From positions 62,001-126,000 of the forward strand of contig JAIQFC010000003.1 in assembly GCA_020073465.1 (NCBI GenBank): 64,000 nucleotides of DNA, in the 5' to 3' direction. The notes below the pieces were generated by a model. That model did not search any database and had not been told where the DNA came from. It worked only from the letters and a program-made list of their open reading frames with translations. Positions 42,215 to 50,335 of this stretch are shown here, piece by piece. The number at the start of each line of letters is the position of its first letter. The first letter of the stretch is position 1. Made by a program: the position numbers and the translations under genes. This DNA comes from Terriglobia bacterium. GTDB lineage: Bacteria > Acidobacteriota > Terriglobia > Terriglobales > Acidobacteriaceae.

Positions 42215-42897
42215 AGGCGAACACCCGCAGCCGCGCTTAGTTCGTATCCCACTCCGCGGACGGTATGGATGAGCTTGTTGGGATGTCCGTCATCGATTTT
42301 GCGGCGAAGATAGTTGATGTACACGTCGACCACGTTGGTGGTCGTATCAAACGTAAGATTCCAGACATGCTCGATGATCATGGCACGGGTGACGCGGCGG
42401 CCGGTGTTCCGCATGAGGTATTCGAGCAGGGCAAATTCCTTGGTAGTCAGCTCGATTCTGCGCCCGGCGCGTTCGACGCGGCGTTCCACGCGATCGAGTT
42501 TCAGGTCATCGATCACCAGCACGGACTCCGAAGGCAAATGGCTGCGACGAAACAATGCGCGAATGCGAGCCGAGAGCTCGCTGTAGGAGAATGGCTTTGC
42601 CAGATAGTCATCCGCGCCGGTATCGAGGCACTGTACCCGGTCTTCCACCCGCGTGCGCTGGGTCAGGACCAGCACGGGCACGGTGGGCTTCTTCAGACGC
42701 AACTGCCGCAGGATGCTGACTCCATCGAGCTTCGGCAGGTTCAGATCCAGAATCACCAGGTCATAGTCGAGTTCATTGGCGGCAGACTGGGCCTGCTCAC
42801 CATCGGAATAGACATCTACCTCGTAGTGCTCGGATTCCAGACCTTGGCTTACAAACTTCGCTAGAGCCGCATCATCTTCTGCTATGAGGATTCGCAT
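42211..42897 (-). CDS. OmpR/PhoB-family response regulator
   Basis: A 228-aa transcription factor. The receiver domain has acidic residues at 7-9 (LIAEDDAALAKF), phospho-acceptor Asp51 (LVILDLNLPKLDG) and Lys in DDYLAKPFSYSEL. The C-terminal winged helix reads RIELTTKEFALLEYLMRNTG and VVDVYINYLRRKIDDGHPNKL, ending IHTVRGVGYEL. The ATG follows AAGGAC. It is first of a three-gene regulatory unit and diverges from the GGDEF gene across 227 bases. Its targets are not shown by the sequence. Confidence 0.92.
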   Translation of the reverse strand: MRILIAEDDAALAKFVSQGLESEHYEVDVYSDGEQAQSAANELDYDLVILDLNLPKLDGVSILRQLRLKKPTVPVLVLTQRTRVEDRVQCLDTGADDYLAKPFSYSELSARIRALFRRSHLPSESVLVIDDLKLDRVERRVERAGRRIELTTKEFALLEYLMRNTGRRVTRAMIIEHVWNLTFDTTTNVVDVYINYLRRKIDDGHPNKLIHTVRGVGYELSAAAGVRL

Positions 42898-43124
42898 AAG
42901 CTGTCCTTAATCGACAGCCTGATTCTAGTTAGAAAGCCCTGAACTGCAGCCGAAACTGAAGGGGCACGGAGGTCTCTGCTTCCTGGAATGACGCCGGATT
43001 TCAAAAAGGGAGACGGCAGCACCCGTTGGTTTTCTGTATTCACCTGCCGGAACCCGAGCGGTCAATTCCTTCGCGCTCGTGCGGAAGAGATAATTTCTGA
43101 GCGATCTTTATACCTTGGAGCGCC

Positions 43125-44447
43125 TTGCGCGTGCATGTGTGGAGCAAAACGGCCTTGAAGTCTCTGCTGCCCGGCGGCATCTTGCTGCTCGCGGTCGTGG
43201 TGCTGGTAGAGACCGGGTGGCTTACACTCGCGCTGCCAACGCTCATCCTTTTGTATTACGCGTCACTCACAATCGGCTTGTTGCTGGCGTGGCGGTTTCA
43301 CTCGAGCAGAGTATTCTTTGCATTGATTGTCCTCTTCCTGGCTCAGCAGGCGATTGCCGGGTTGTCACCGGGGCGAGCTCTGCACGGTGGGCTCGGCCAG
43401 GCTGCCTTCTCAGCGGTGGCCGTGCTTCTGCCTCTGAACTTCGTTCTGCTTTCGCTCGAACGCGAACGCGGCTTCACCATGTCCGGCGTAGCCACCCGAA
43501 GCCTCTTTCTGTTCGCGCAGTCGGTTGTGGTCGCGGTGCTTGGTCACGTGGACAGTGCTTCTATTACTGTCCACAGCGGGCATCATCTGGCAACATCAGT
43601 TCCATTGCCGGGATATGTCTGGTTTGCATTTGGAGCGGCAGTTATCATCCTCATGTCGCGTTTCTTGCTGTTCCGCAAACCTGTGGAAAGCGCTCTGTTT
43701 TGGTCTTTGGGCGGATTCTTTCTCGCGATTCATTTTGGGGGTACCGGCCGGATCGCGACAGCTTATTCTGCTGCCTCGGCATTTATCCTCGCAGTTTCCA
43801 TTATTGAGACTTCTTACGTACTCGCCTATCACGATGAGCTGACGACCCTGCCGTCTCGCCGTGCATTCAATGATGCGTTGTTGCGACTGCAGGCACCGTA
43901 CTCGATTGCCATCGTCGACATCGATCACTTCAAGAAGTTCAACGACAACTACGGCCACGATACCGGAGATGAGGTTCTGCGTCTGGTCGCATCCAAGCTG
44001 GCGCGAGTCACGGGAGGCGGTGAGGCGTATCGCTGCGGGGGAGAAGAATTCGCGATCCTGTTCTGCGGCAAGACGACTTCCGAGGTCGCCGACCATCTCG
44101 AGCAATTGCGAGCCACGATTGAAGGCTCTTCGTTCAGGATGAGGGGAGATGATCGCCGCCAGACGCCGCGGGGTGCCGACCGCCGCAACCAACGAACGCG
44201 CGGACGCACGTCACCCGGGCACGCGATTCGCAGGCTCACGCAGGCGCCGGCGAACCATCGCTCTGTTCTGTCTGTTACCGTCAGCATCGGCGTGGCCACG
44301 TCGGCAAAGGAAAATGCGGATGCAGAGCAGGTGATCCGCGCCGCCGATAAGGCTTTGTACCGGGCCAAGGCTGCCGGACGCAACCGGGTCGAAACCGCGG
44401 CTTTCCCACGCCGCCGCACACGCGTCAAGGCTGCCGGGATTGCCTGA
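43125..44447 (+). CDS. Membrane-bound GGDEF diguanylate cyclase
   Basis: A 440-aa protein with about seven hydrophobic segments in residues ~12-230, then a cytoplasmic GGDEF domain. Visible motifs are HDELTTLPSRRAFNDAL, VDIDHFKKFNDNYGHDTGDEVL and the active site CGGEEF at 305-309. The RxxD inhibitory site five residues upstream is missing, so product feedback by that route is unlikely. A basic insert (about 345-375) separates the core from TVSIGVAT. The start is TTG at 43125 or GTG at 43131, both after TTGGAG. It stands alone on the plus strand beside flagellar regulators. Confidence 0.9.
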   Translation: MRVHVWSKTALKSLLPGGILLLAVVVLVETGWLTLALPTLILLYYASLTIGLLLAWRFHSSRVFFALIVLFLAQQAIAGLSPGRALHGGLGQAAFSAVAVLLPLNFVLLSLERERGFTMSGVATRSLFLFAQSVVVAVLGHVDSASITVHSGHHLATSVPLPGYVWFAFGAAVIILMSRFLLFRKPVESALFWSLGGFFLAIHFGGTGRIATAYSAASAFILAVSIIETSYVLAYHDELTTLPSRRAFNDALLRLQAPYSIAIVDIDHFKKFNDNYGHDTGDEVLRLVASKLARVTGGGEAYRCGGEEFAILFCGKTTSEVADHLEQLRATIEGSSFRMRGDDRRQTPRGADRRNQRTRGRTSPGHAIRRLTQAPANHRSVLSVTVSIGVATSAKENADAEQVIRAADKALYRAKAAGRNRVETAAFPRRRTRVKAAGIA

Positions 44448-44518
44448 CAGTTCGTCGGAGCGGCAAGTAAACGAGAATCAGAGCAGTAAATAGATTGGCA
44501 GACCGGAGCAACGTCCTG

Positions 44519-44559
44519 CCCGGACCGTCACTTCAGGGCGGGAAGTGTGACGGTTCGGG
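44519..44559 (+). terminator. Terminator after the GGDEF gene
   Basis: Stem CCCGGACCGTCAC pairs with GTGACGGTTCGGG with one G-U wobble around a 15-base loop. TTTT follows after about eight bases. It lies 72 bases past the GGDEF stop and before a convergent gene. Confidence 0.6.
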
Positions 44560-44594
44560 CTGGTACGTTTTCGCAAGCACCGCAGGCCGTGCGG

Positions 44595-44756
44595 TCAGCC
44601 CGCAGTGGCGGGTGGGATCGAGCGTTTCCGTCCAGTACCCGCGCAGACGGTACATTTCAAGCGGATAAACGCGACGCCTTCCGACTTACCGTTCAAGTCT
44701 ACCGGCTTCGCGACGTATCCTGTACCGCCACAGTTCGGGCAGTCGTCCGGGCTCAC
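44595..44756 (-). CDS. Small CxxCxGxG zinc-motif protein
   Basis: A 53-aa product (GTG start at 44756, preceded by GAGGGGGGA) with two DnaJ-type cysteine motifs, CPNCGGTG near residue 6 and CTVCAGTG near residue 35. These would bind one zinc ion in a minimal zinc finger. The track's longer form uses a TTG with no ribosome site. Similar small proteins lie free-standing in many genomes, with unknown role. It lies between the GGDEF terminator and the oxidoreductase gene. Confidence 0.55.
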   Translation of the reverse strand: MSPDDCPNCGGTGYVAKPVDLNGKSEGVAFIRLKCTVCAGTGRKRSIPPATAG

Positions 44757-44861
44757 TCCTGATCCCCCCTCAGGTTGATCAGATTTTCCGCGAGGAAGGG
44801 GAAAGATGAGCGGCAAACTTTTTCTCGTTACGAATCGCGAACAAAGATTCGAGGCGGGAGG

Positions 44862-47309
44862 CTACACCGACCGCGATGCCGTGAGCTGCTCACGTTCCCG
44901 AGAATCAGGCTCAGGGCGAGACGGAGCGAAAGTCACGACCACAGCCTTCGACGTCGGAGTATTGCTTTTCAAGGCAACGCTCCCGATCGGCACCAGCACA
45001 TTCGCCTCCGGGAAGTAGGTTGCCACGCAGCGGCGGGGAATGTCGTAGGGCACGGCGAGAAATTGAGCAGCAGTCCGCAGCTCTTCTTCTCCTTCACCAT
45101 TCCGGAAGTGACTCGTTACATCCAGGCGATCACCCTGCTTCCAGCCCCATTCCCGCATGTCATCCGGATTCATGAGCACAACCCGCCGGCCGTGGAAGAT
45201 TCCCCGGTACCGATCGTCAAGGCCGTAGATAGTCGTGTTGTACTGGTCGTGAGTGCGCAAAGTGGTCATTAGAAATTGACCCGGACCAAGATGAACCGGC
45301 TCCAATGTCGAAACCGTGAAGTGCGCTCTACCGGTCAGCGTCTTATACACATCGTCCCGCGCCGCATTCGGCAAATAGAAACCACCCTTGCTTCGAACCT
45401 TGCGATTCATGTCGTTGCAACCCGGCACAACCTTCGATATCAGATCACGAATGCGATCGTAGTTCTCGACAAGATGCAGCCAGTTCAATTTCGATCGGGC
45501 TCCCAAGGTTGCCCCGGCAAGCCGCGCCACAATCTCCGGTTCACTCAGCAACTGCTCGGATGGCGGTTCCAAGCTTCCCCGTGAGGTGTGCACGATACCC
45601 ATGGAGTTCTCAACACTCACGAACTGAGGCCCGGTAGCCTGTGAATCCCGGTCGGTGCGGGCGAGGCAAGGCAGGATCAATGCTTGTCGACCCGTAATCA
45701 CGTGCGCCCGATTCAACTTGGTCGAAACGTGGACTGTCAGGCTGCACCGAGACAGAGCTTCCGCGGTGAATTCGGTATCGGGCGTCGCGGAAAGAAAATT
45801 TCCACCCATGGCGAAGAACACCCTGGCTTTTCCACAATGCATGGCTTTAATTGCGTCCACGACGTCCCACCCATGCTTGCGTGGCGGTTCAAACCCGAAC
45901 GTGTCCCGGAGCTTGTCGAGGAAAGCGTCCGGCATCTTCTCCGAGATCCCCATTGTGCGGTCGCCTTGGACATTGGAATGCCCGCGCACCGGGCAAACGC
46001 CCGCTCCGGGCCTCCCCAGGTGCCCTCCCAGCAGCATGAGGTTCACGATTTCCTGGACGGTCGCGACTGCATGCCGCTGCTGGGTCAACCCCATGGCCCA
46101 GCAAGCGATCATTGCTTTCGAGCACATGACGACTTCGGCAATCTCGCGAATCTGGGCGCGCGAGATCCCACTCTGCTCGACGATCTCCTCCCACGACACG
46201 GCCGAGATGGCGCGGCAAAACTCCTCAAACCCATGCGTCTTCGCGTCGATGAAGGCTCGGTTGATTGCTTGTCCGGGCCGGAGCGCGTCCGTTTCCAGAA
46301 TTTGCTTGCACAATCCCTTGAGAAAGGCGAGGTCACCGCTCAGACGAACCTGCACGAAGTGCTTGGCGATCTTCGTACCGGGACCGAAGAGTTGCAGGAC
46401 GTCTTTGGGATGCTTGAAGCGGGTCAATCCTACTTCCGCCAAAGGATTGACACTGACAATCGTCGCCCCGCGCCGCGCAGCTTTCTGCAGGGTGGCCAGC
46501 ATCCGTGGATGGTTGGTGCCCGGATTCTGCCCAATAATAAGGATGGTATCGGCCAGGTCGAAGTCTTCCAGTCTGACCGTGCCTTTGCCGACGCCAATGA
46601 CCTCCTTAAGCGCGGTACCCGAAGATTCATGGCACAGGTTGGAGCAGTCAGGGAGATTATTCGTGCCGAACTGACGCACGAAAAGCTGATAAAGAAACGC
46701 AGCCTCATTGCTGGTACGGCCGGAGGTGTAGAAGATGACCTGGTCGGGATGATCGAGCCCGTTGAGTTCGTGCGCGATCATGCTGAACGCGTCGTTCCAG
46801 GAGATCTCCTCGTAGTGCTCGCTCCCGGCGCGCAAGACCATGGGATACGTCAATCGTCCCTGATGACCGAGCCAATAGTCCGACTGCTGCGACAGCTGGG
46901 CAACACTCCAGTTGCGGAAAAACTCAGGGCCGACCCTCTTCGAAGTAGCCTCTTCGGCGATCGCCTTGACACCGTTCTCACAGTACTCGTTCAGCGAACG
47001 CTGCTCGTCTGGATCGGGCCAGGCGCATCCTGGGCAATCCGTGCCGTCAAATTGGTTGAGACGATAGAGCGCGGCGACTCCTCGAGCGAGTCCTGGTTCT
47101 TTCAGCGTGACTTCCGCTGCCTTCAGAACCGACTTCAACCCGGCCGCAACCCTCGCAGGCTTGTCGACAGAAATCGAATCAGTATCAAGCGGCGGCTGCG
47201 CTTGGGGACTCCCAGGGCCACGGCGGTCGTGGCTATTTAGGCTAGAAGAGATCTTCAAGTCCCCAGTCTCATTCCCACCGCTTTTGGGAGCGGCCAAAGG
47301 CGTCTTCAC
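44862..47309 (-). CDS. FdhF/YdeP-family molybdopterin oxidoreductase
   Basis: Predicted bis-MGD molybdoenzyme related to E. coli YdeP and formate dehydrogenase alpha subunits; the true substrate is unknown. The family N-terminal motif DCPGCAWPDP and the segments IFYTSGRTSNEAAFLYQLF, NLCHESSGTALKEVIG, ILIIGQNPGTNHPRML and MGLTQQRHAVATVQEI are present. The C-terminal molybdopterin-binding domain has TLRTHDQYNTTIYGLDDRYRG. There is no twin-arginine signal, so it should be cytoplasmic. The start is uncertain: the full ORF reaches 47546 and would overlap the kinase gene, so I use a GTG at 47309 (815 aa). Confidence 0.85.
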   Translation of the reverse strand: MKTPLAAPKSGGNETGDLKISSSLNSHDRRGPGSPQAQPPLDTDSISVDKPARVAAGLKSVLKAAEVTLKEPGLARGVAALYRLNQFDGTDCPGCAWPDPDEQRSLNEYCENGVKAIAEEATSKRVGPEFFRNWSVAQLSQQSDYWLGHQGRLTYPMVLRAGSEHYEEISWNDAFSMIAHELNGLDHPDQVIFYTSGRTSNEAAFLYQLFVRQFGTNNLPDCSNLCHESSGTALKEVIGVGKGTVRLEDFDLADTILIIGQNPGTNHPRMLATLQKAARRGATIVSVNPLAEVGLTRFKHPKDVLQLFGPGTKIAKHFVQVRLSGDLAFLKGLCKQILETDALRPGQAINRAFIDAKTHGFEEFCRAISAVSWEEIVEQSGISRAQIREIAEVVMCSKAMIACWAMGLTQQRHAVATVQEIVNLMLLGGHLGRPGAGVCPVRGHSNVQGDRTMGISEKMPDAFLDKLRDTFGFEPPRKHGWDVVDAIKAMHCGKARVFFAMGGNFLSATPDTEFTAEALSRCSLTVHVSTKLNRAHVITGRQALILPCLARTDRDSQATGPQFVSVENSMGIVHTSRGSLEPPSEQLLSEPEIVARLAGATLGARSKLNWLHLVENYDRIRDLISKVVPGCNDMNRKVRSKGGFYLPNAARDDVYKTLTGRAHFTVSTLEPVHLGPGQFLMTTLRTHDQYNTTIYGLDDRYRGIFHGRRVVLMNPDDMREWGWKQGDRLDVTSHFRNGEGEEELRTAAQFLAVPYDIPRRCVATYFPEANVLVPIGSVALKSNTPTSKAVVVTFAPSRPEPDSREREQLTASRSV

Positions 47310-47487
47310 GGAACATAAGTTTACGACAAACTCTGGGCGCTGCAGAGTCCTAAGCCGTGGTCCCCTTGTTACTAAAGCCCAATTTTGGCCGACCCATGGT
47401 GGACTCTCGTATCCGTAACAACAGGGTTCACGGTAGCCGCTCGACGGGACCTGAATGCAGACGCTAACCAGTTGTTTGGGGGTCCGG

Positions 47488-48927
47488 CTACTCAGTAGGC
47501 TGGGTTCGTGGCAGCACGACTCTTGCCCGGCAGCCTCTCTTGTCACTCGCGTTCAGGAGCTCGATGGAGCCGCCGTGGGCCTCGGCGATCTGCCGGGAGA
47601 GAACCAGGCCAATGCCACTTCCCGCGGGCTTGGTGGTGTAGAAAGGAACAAACGCATTACTGGGATTAAGGAATCCGGGCCCGTTGTCGTCGATGGTGAG
47701 AACCAGCTCCTTCTCGGTGAGGTCCCAATGCATCGTGACCTGAGGGTCCAAACGCGGAGAGGGCGCGTTCGCAGCCTCCTGCGCTCCGTTTGGCGGGTGC
47801 CGTGGTTCCAGGGCCGCCTCAACTGCGTTTCGCACCAGGTTAATGAGCATCTGCTCGCACTGATCCGGATCAAGCATCAACTGCACATCAGGGCCGGGAA
47901 CCACCTGCACTCGCAGTCTGGTCTCGAGTCCAGCAACTCGTTCGACAACGGGGGGCAGCGCAGTCTTCCTGAAAACGGGTGGGGGCATCTGGGCGAGTTG
48001 ACGGTACGCCTGCAAGAAACGGTTAAGGGAATCGGCGCGCGTTCCAATAATGGCCAGCCCGCGTTGAAAATCCTGCCGCACCTCCGCATCGAGTACCGTC
48101 TGGGAAACCTGTGCATTCAGACTGCCGGCAATCGATTTGATGGGCGTGAGCGAATTATTGAGTTCGTGGCCGAGCACGCGGATCAGGCGCTGCCAGGCGC
48201 CGCGTTCTTCTTCGCGCAGAGCGCGACTCACGTCCGACAGAACGACCAGAGTGTGCGGCACGCCCTTTTGCCGGAATGAACTCCGGCGCACCAGCCAGCG
48301 CGCGTTCGGTCCCTGGAAGTGCAGCGGCACCAGGGTGCCGCTCTCCACCGACAAGCAGCTGTCCAGCCCGATCTCTTTCGCGGTTCGCCCCAGCAGCCTC
48401 ACGGAGGGCTGCTGCAGCAGCCGCTCTCCGGCTGAGTTCACCAGCCGGAGAGTCTGATCCGGGTCAAAGGTGAACAACGGCACTTCGATCTCTTCGACCA
48501 CGCGACGCAGCAGGGCCGTCGCTTCGATGGCTCGAATACGCTGCTCGGCAAGCAGGTCGGCCAGGGCATTTACCTCAAGCGACAACTCGCCTAGCGCATC
48601 ATCCGTGGCTGCGCCGCGGGCGCGAAAGGAGTAATCCTCTTCCCGCAGGGCGGCAATCACATTGGCCAGAGTCTGCAATGGACGCGTGGTCTGCTCCTGT
48701 AACGCCATTGCCAGCAGCCACCAGACGAACAATTCGACGAACGTCAGCGCGATCCTGGACTCGAGAGACCAATGCTGCAGCCAGATGAATATGCCGCTGA
48801 ACAGCATGCCAGGCAGGGCGACAAATAGAGAGAAGAGGCTGATCCGCCGTTCATACAGGAGGCGAACCCGCTTGCGTGGAGGTTTCCGGAATGTGGGATT
48901 CAGGTTCCCCAGCGGGCTAGAGCCCAT
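47488..48927 (-). CDS. NtrY-like sensor histidine kinase
   Basis: A 479-aa membrane kinase. Two transmembrane helices (FSLFVALPGMLFSGIFIW and ALTFVELFVWWLLAMAL) are followed by a HAMP-like linker and a PAS domain (EIEVPLFTFDPDQTLRLVNSAGERLL). The H-box is RLIRVLGHELNNSLTPIKSI. The HATPase boxes are MLINLVRNAVEAAL, DDNGPGFLN and GSGIGLVLSRQIAEAHGG. Only a very short extracytoplasmic loop exists, so it may sense the membrane or its neighbours. It is last in the ADOP-tolC operon and overlaps its response regulator gene by 11 bases. Confidence 0.92.
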   Translation of the reverse strand: MGSSPLGNLNPTFRKPPRKRVRLLYERRISLFSLFVALPGMLFSGIFIWLQHWSLESRIALTFVELFVWWLLAMALQEQTTRPLQTLANVIAALREEDYSFRARGAATDDALGELSLEVNALADLLAEQRIRAIEATALLRRVVEEIEVPLFTFDPDQTLRLVNSAGERLLQQPSVRLLGRTAKEIGLDSCLSVESGTLVPLHFQGPNARWLVRRSSFRQKGVPHTLVVLSDVSRALREEERGAWQRLIRVLGHELNNSLTPIKSIAGSLNAQVSQTVLDAEVRQDFQRGLAIIGTRADSLNRFLQAYRQLAQMPPPVFRKTALPPVVERVAGLETRLRVQVVPGPDVQLMLDPDQCEQMLINLVRNAVEAALEPRHPPNGAQEAANAPSPRLDPQVTMHWDLTEKELVLTIDDNGPGFLNPSNAFVPFYTTKPAGSGIGLVLSRQIAEAHGGSIELLNASDKRGCRARVVLPRTQPTE

Positions 48928-50335
48928 ACTTTTCCATCCGCCGATAAAGAGCTCCGCGACTGAGCCCCAACACCTCGGCGGCCTGGCTTATATTACCCTG
49001 AGAACGCTGCAGCGCTTTGCGGATCAAAATGGCTTCCACGGACTCAAGGCTGAGTTCCTCCAGGTTCTGGCCCTGCTGGCGGAGTGAGTCCAATCCCAAG
49101 TCGGCGCGCTGGACCTCAGTCCCACGGCACATCAAGACCGCACGCTCCAGGGTATGCTCCAGTTCGCGGACATTCCCCGGCCAGGAGTATTGCATGAGCA
49201 GCTGCAAAGCGGCAGCCTCGAATCCCTGGACTGGCCGCCGGTAACGCGACGAGTAGCGCGAGAGAAAGTGTACCGCCAAGGCAGGGATATCTTCGCGGCG
49301 TTCTCGCAATGCGGGCACGTGGATCTCAACCGTGTTCAGACGGAACAGCAAGTCTTCGCGAAACTGTCCGGAAGCACAGGCGGCTCGAAGGTCGGTGTTG
49401 GTGGCAGAAATGACGCGCACGTCGATACGGCGGGGACGCGACGATCCAACCCGCTCAACTTCACCCGCCTCGAGCACGCGTAACAGCTTTGCCTGCTGAT
49501 GCAACGGCACGTTGCCGATCTCGTCCAGGAAGATGGTTCCGCCGTCGGCCAGCTCGAAGCGGCCGATGCGATCGGAACGCGCATCGGTGAACGCGCCTTT
49601 CACGTGCCCGAAAAGTTCACTTTCAAATAGTCCTTCCGGGACAGCGCCGGTGTTTACGGCGATCATGGGACGAGACGCCCGGGCAGACAGCGCGTGAAGC
49701 GTCTGCGCGACCACTTCCTTGCCAGTGCCATGCTCGCCCGTGATGAGAACATTCGCATCCGAGGGGCCGACACGAGTAATGGCATCAAGTACCGGCTGCA
49801 TCGCGGATGCGGTCGCAATGAACTGAGGCCGGCCTTCAGTCTGCAGCAGTCGATTCTGGGCCGCCAGGCGCTCCGCCTGGCGGAGGGCGCGATGAAGTTC
49901 GACCTGCGTTCTCAGGATCGCGAGCAGCCGCTCGTTTTCCCAGGGCTTCTGAATGAAGTCCCGCGCTCCGCGGCGCATGGCTTCCACCGCCAGATCAATG
50001 TTGGCCCAGGCCGTCATCACGATGACAGGAGTCGTACTGTCCTGGGCAACGATCTCAGACAGAAGGTCGAGGCCTTCCCGGCCAGACGTAGTGTCCCGCG
50101 TGTAGTTCAGGTCAATCAGGAGGGAATCGTAGGAGCCGGTGGCCAGAGCGTCGCGAACCAACGCCGGAGACTTCGCGGTCTCTACCTCGTATCCCTGCGG
50201 ACGCAGGAGCAGTTCGATCGCCTCGAGGACATGCTGCTGGTCGTCAGCAGCCAAAATGCGGGGACGGTCGTGGTTGCGCTTCGGCGTTGTGACGGCGGGA
50301 AGCTCTTCCGGCTTGGCAACGGGCTGCATACTCAA
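48917..50335 (-). CDS. NtrC-family response regulator with GAFTDA loop
   Basis: A 472-aa regulator. The receiver has Asp pair ILAADDQQHVLEA and phospho-acceptor in LLIDLNYTRDTTSG. The AAA+ domain has Walker A GEHGTGKEVVAQTLH and Walker B GGTIFLDEIGNVPLHQQ. The sigma54-contact loop reads GAFTDA, not GAFTGA. A Fis-type helix-turn-helix ends it (NISQAAEVLGLSRGALYRRMEKYG). It starts directly after the TolC stop and overlaps the kinase gene, so it is likely co-expressed with the transporter and may control it. Confidence 0.9.
   Translation of the reverse strand: MSMQPVAKPEELPAVTTPKRNHDRPRILAADDQQHVLEAIELLLRPQGYEVETAKSPALVRDALATGSYDSLLIDLNYTRDTTSGREGLDLLSEIVAQDSTTPVIVMTAWANIDLAVEAMRRGARDFIQKPWENERLLAILRTQVELHRALRQAERLAAQNRLLQTEGRPQFIATASAMQPVLDAITRVGPSDANVLITGEHGTGKEVVAQTLHALSARASRPMIAVNTGAVPEGLFESELFGHVKGAFTDARSDRIGRFELADGGTIFLDEIGNVPLHQQAKLLRVLEAGEVERVGSSRPRRIDVRVISATNTDLRAACASGQFREDLLFRLNTVEIHVPALRERREDIPALAVHFLSRYSSRYRRPVQGFEAAALQLLMQYSWPGNVRELEHTLERAVLMCRGTEVQRADLGLDSLRQQGQNLEELSLESVEAILIRKALQRSQGNISQAAEVLGLSRGALYRRMEKYGL

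Noticed and set aside
44579-44595. Small inverted repeat ACCGCA...TGCGGT at the end of the zinc-motif gene
   Set aside because: Six-base stem that overlaps the stop codon; too weak to call a terminator.
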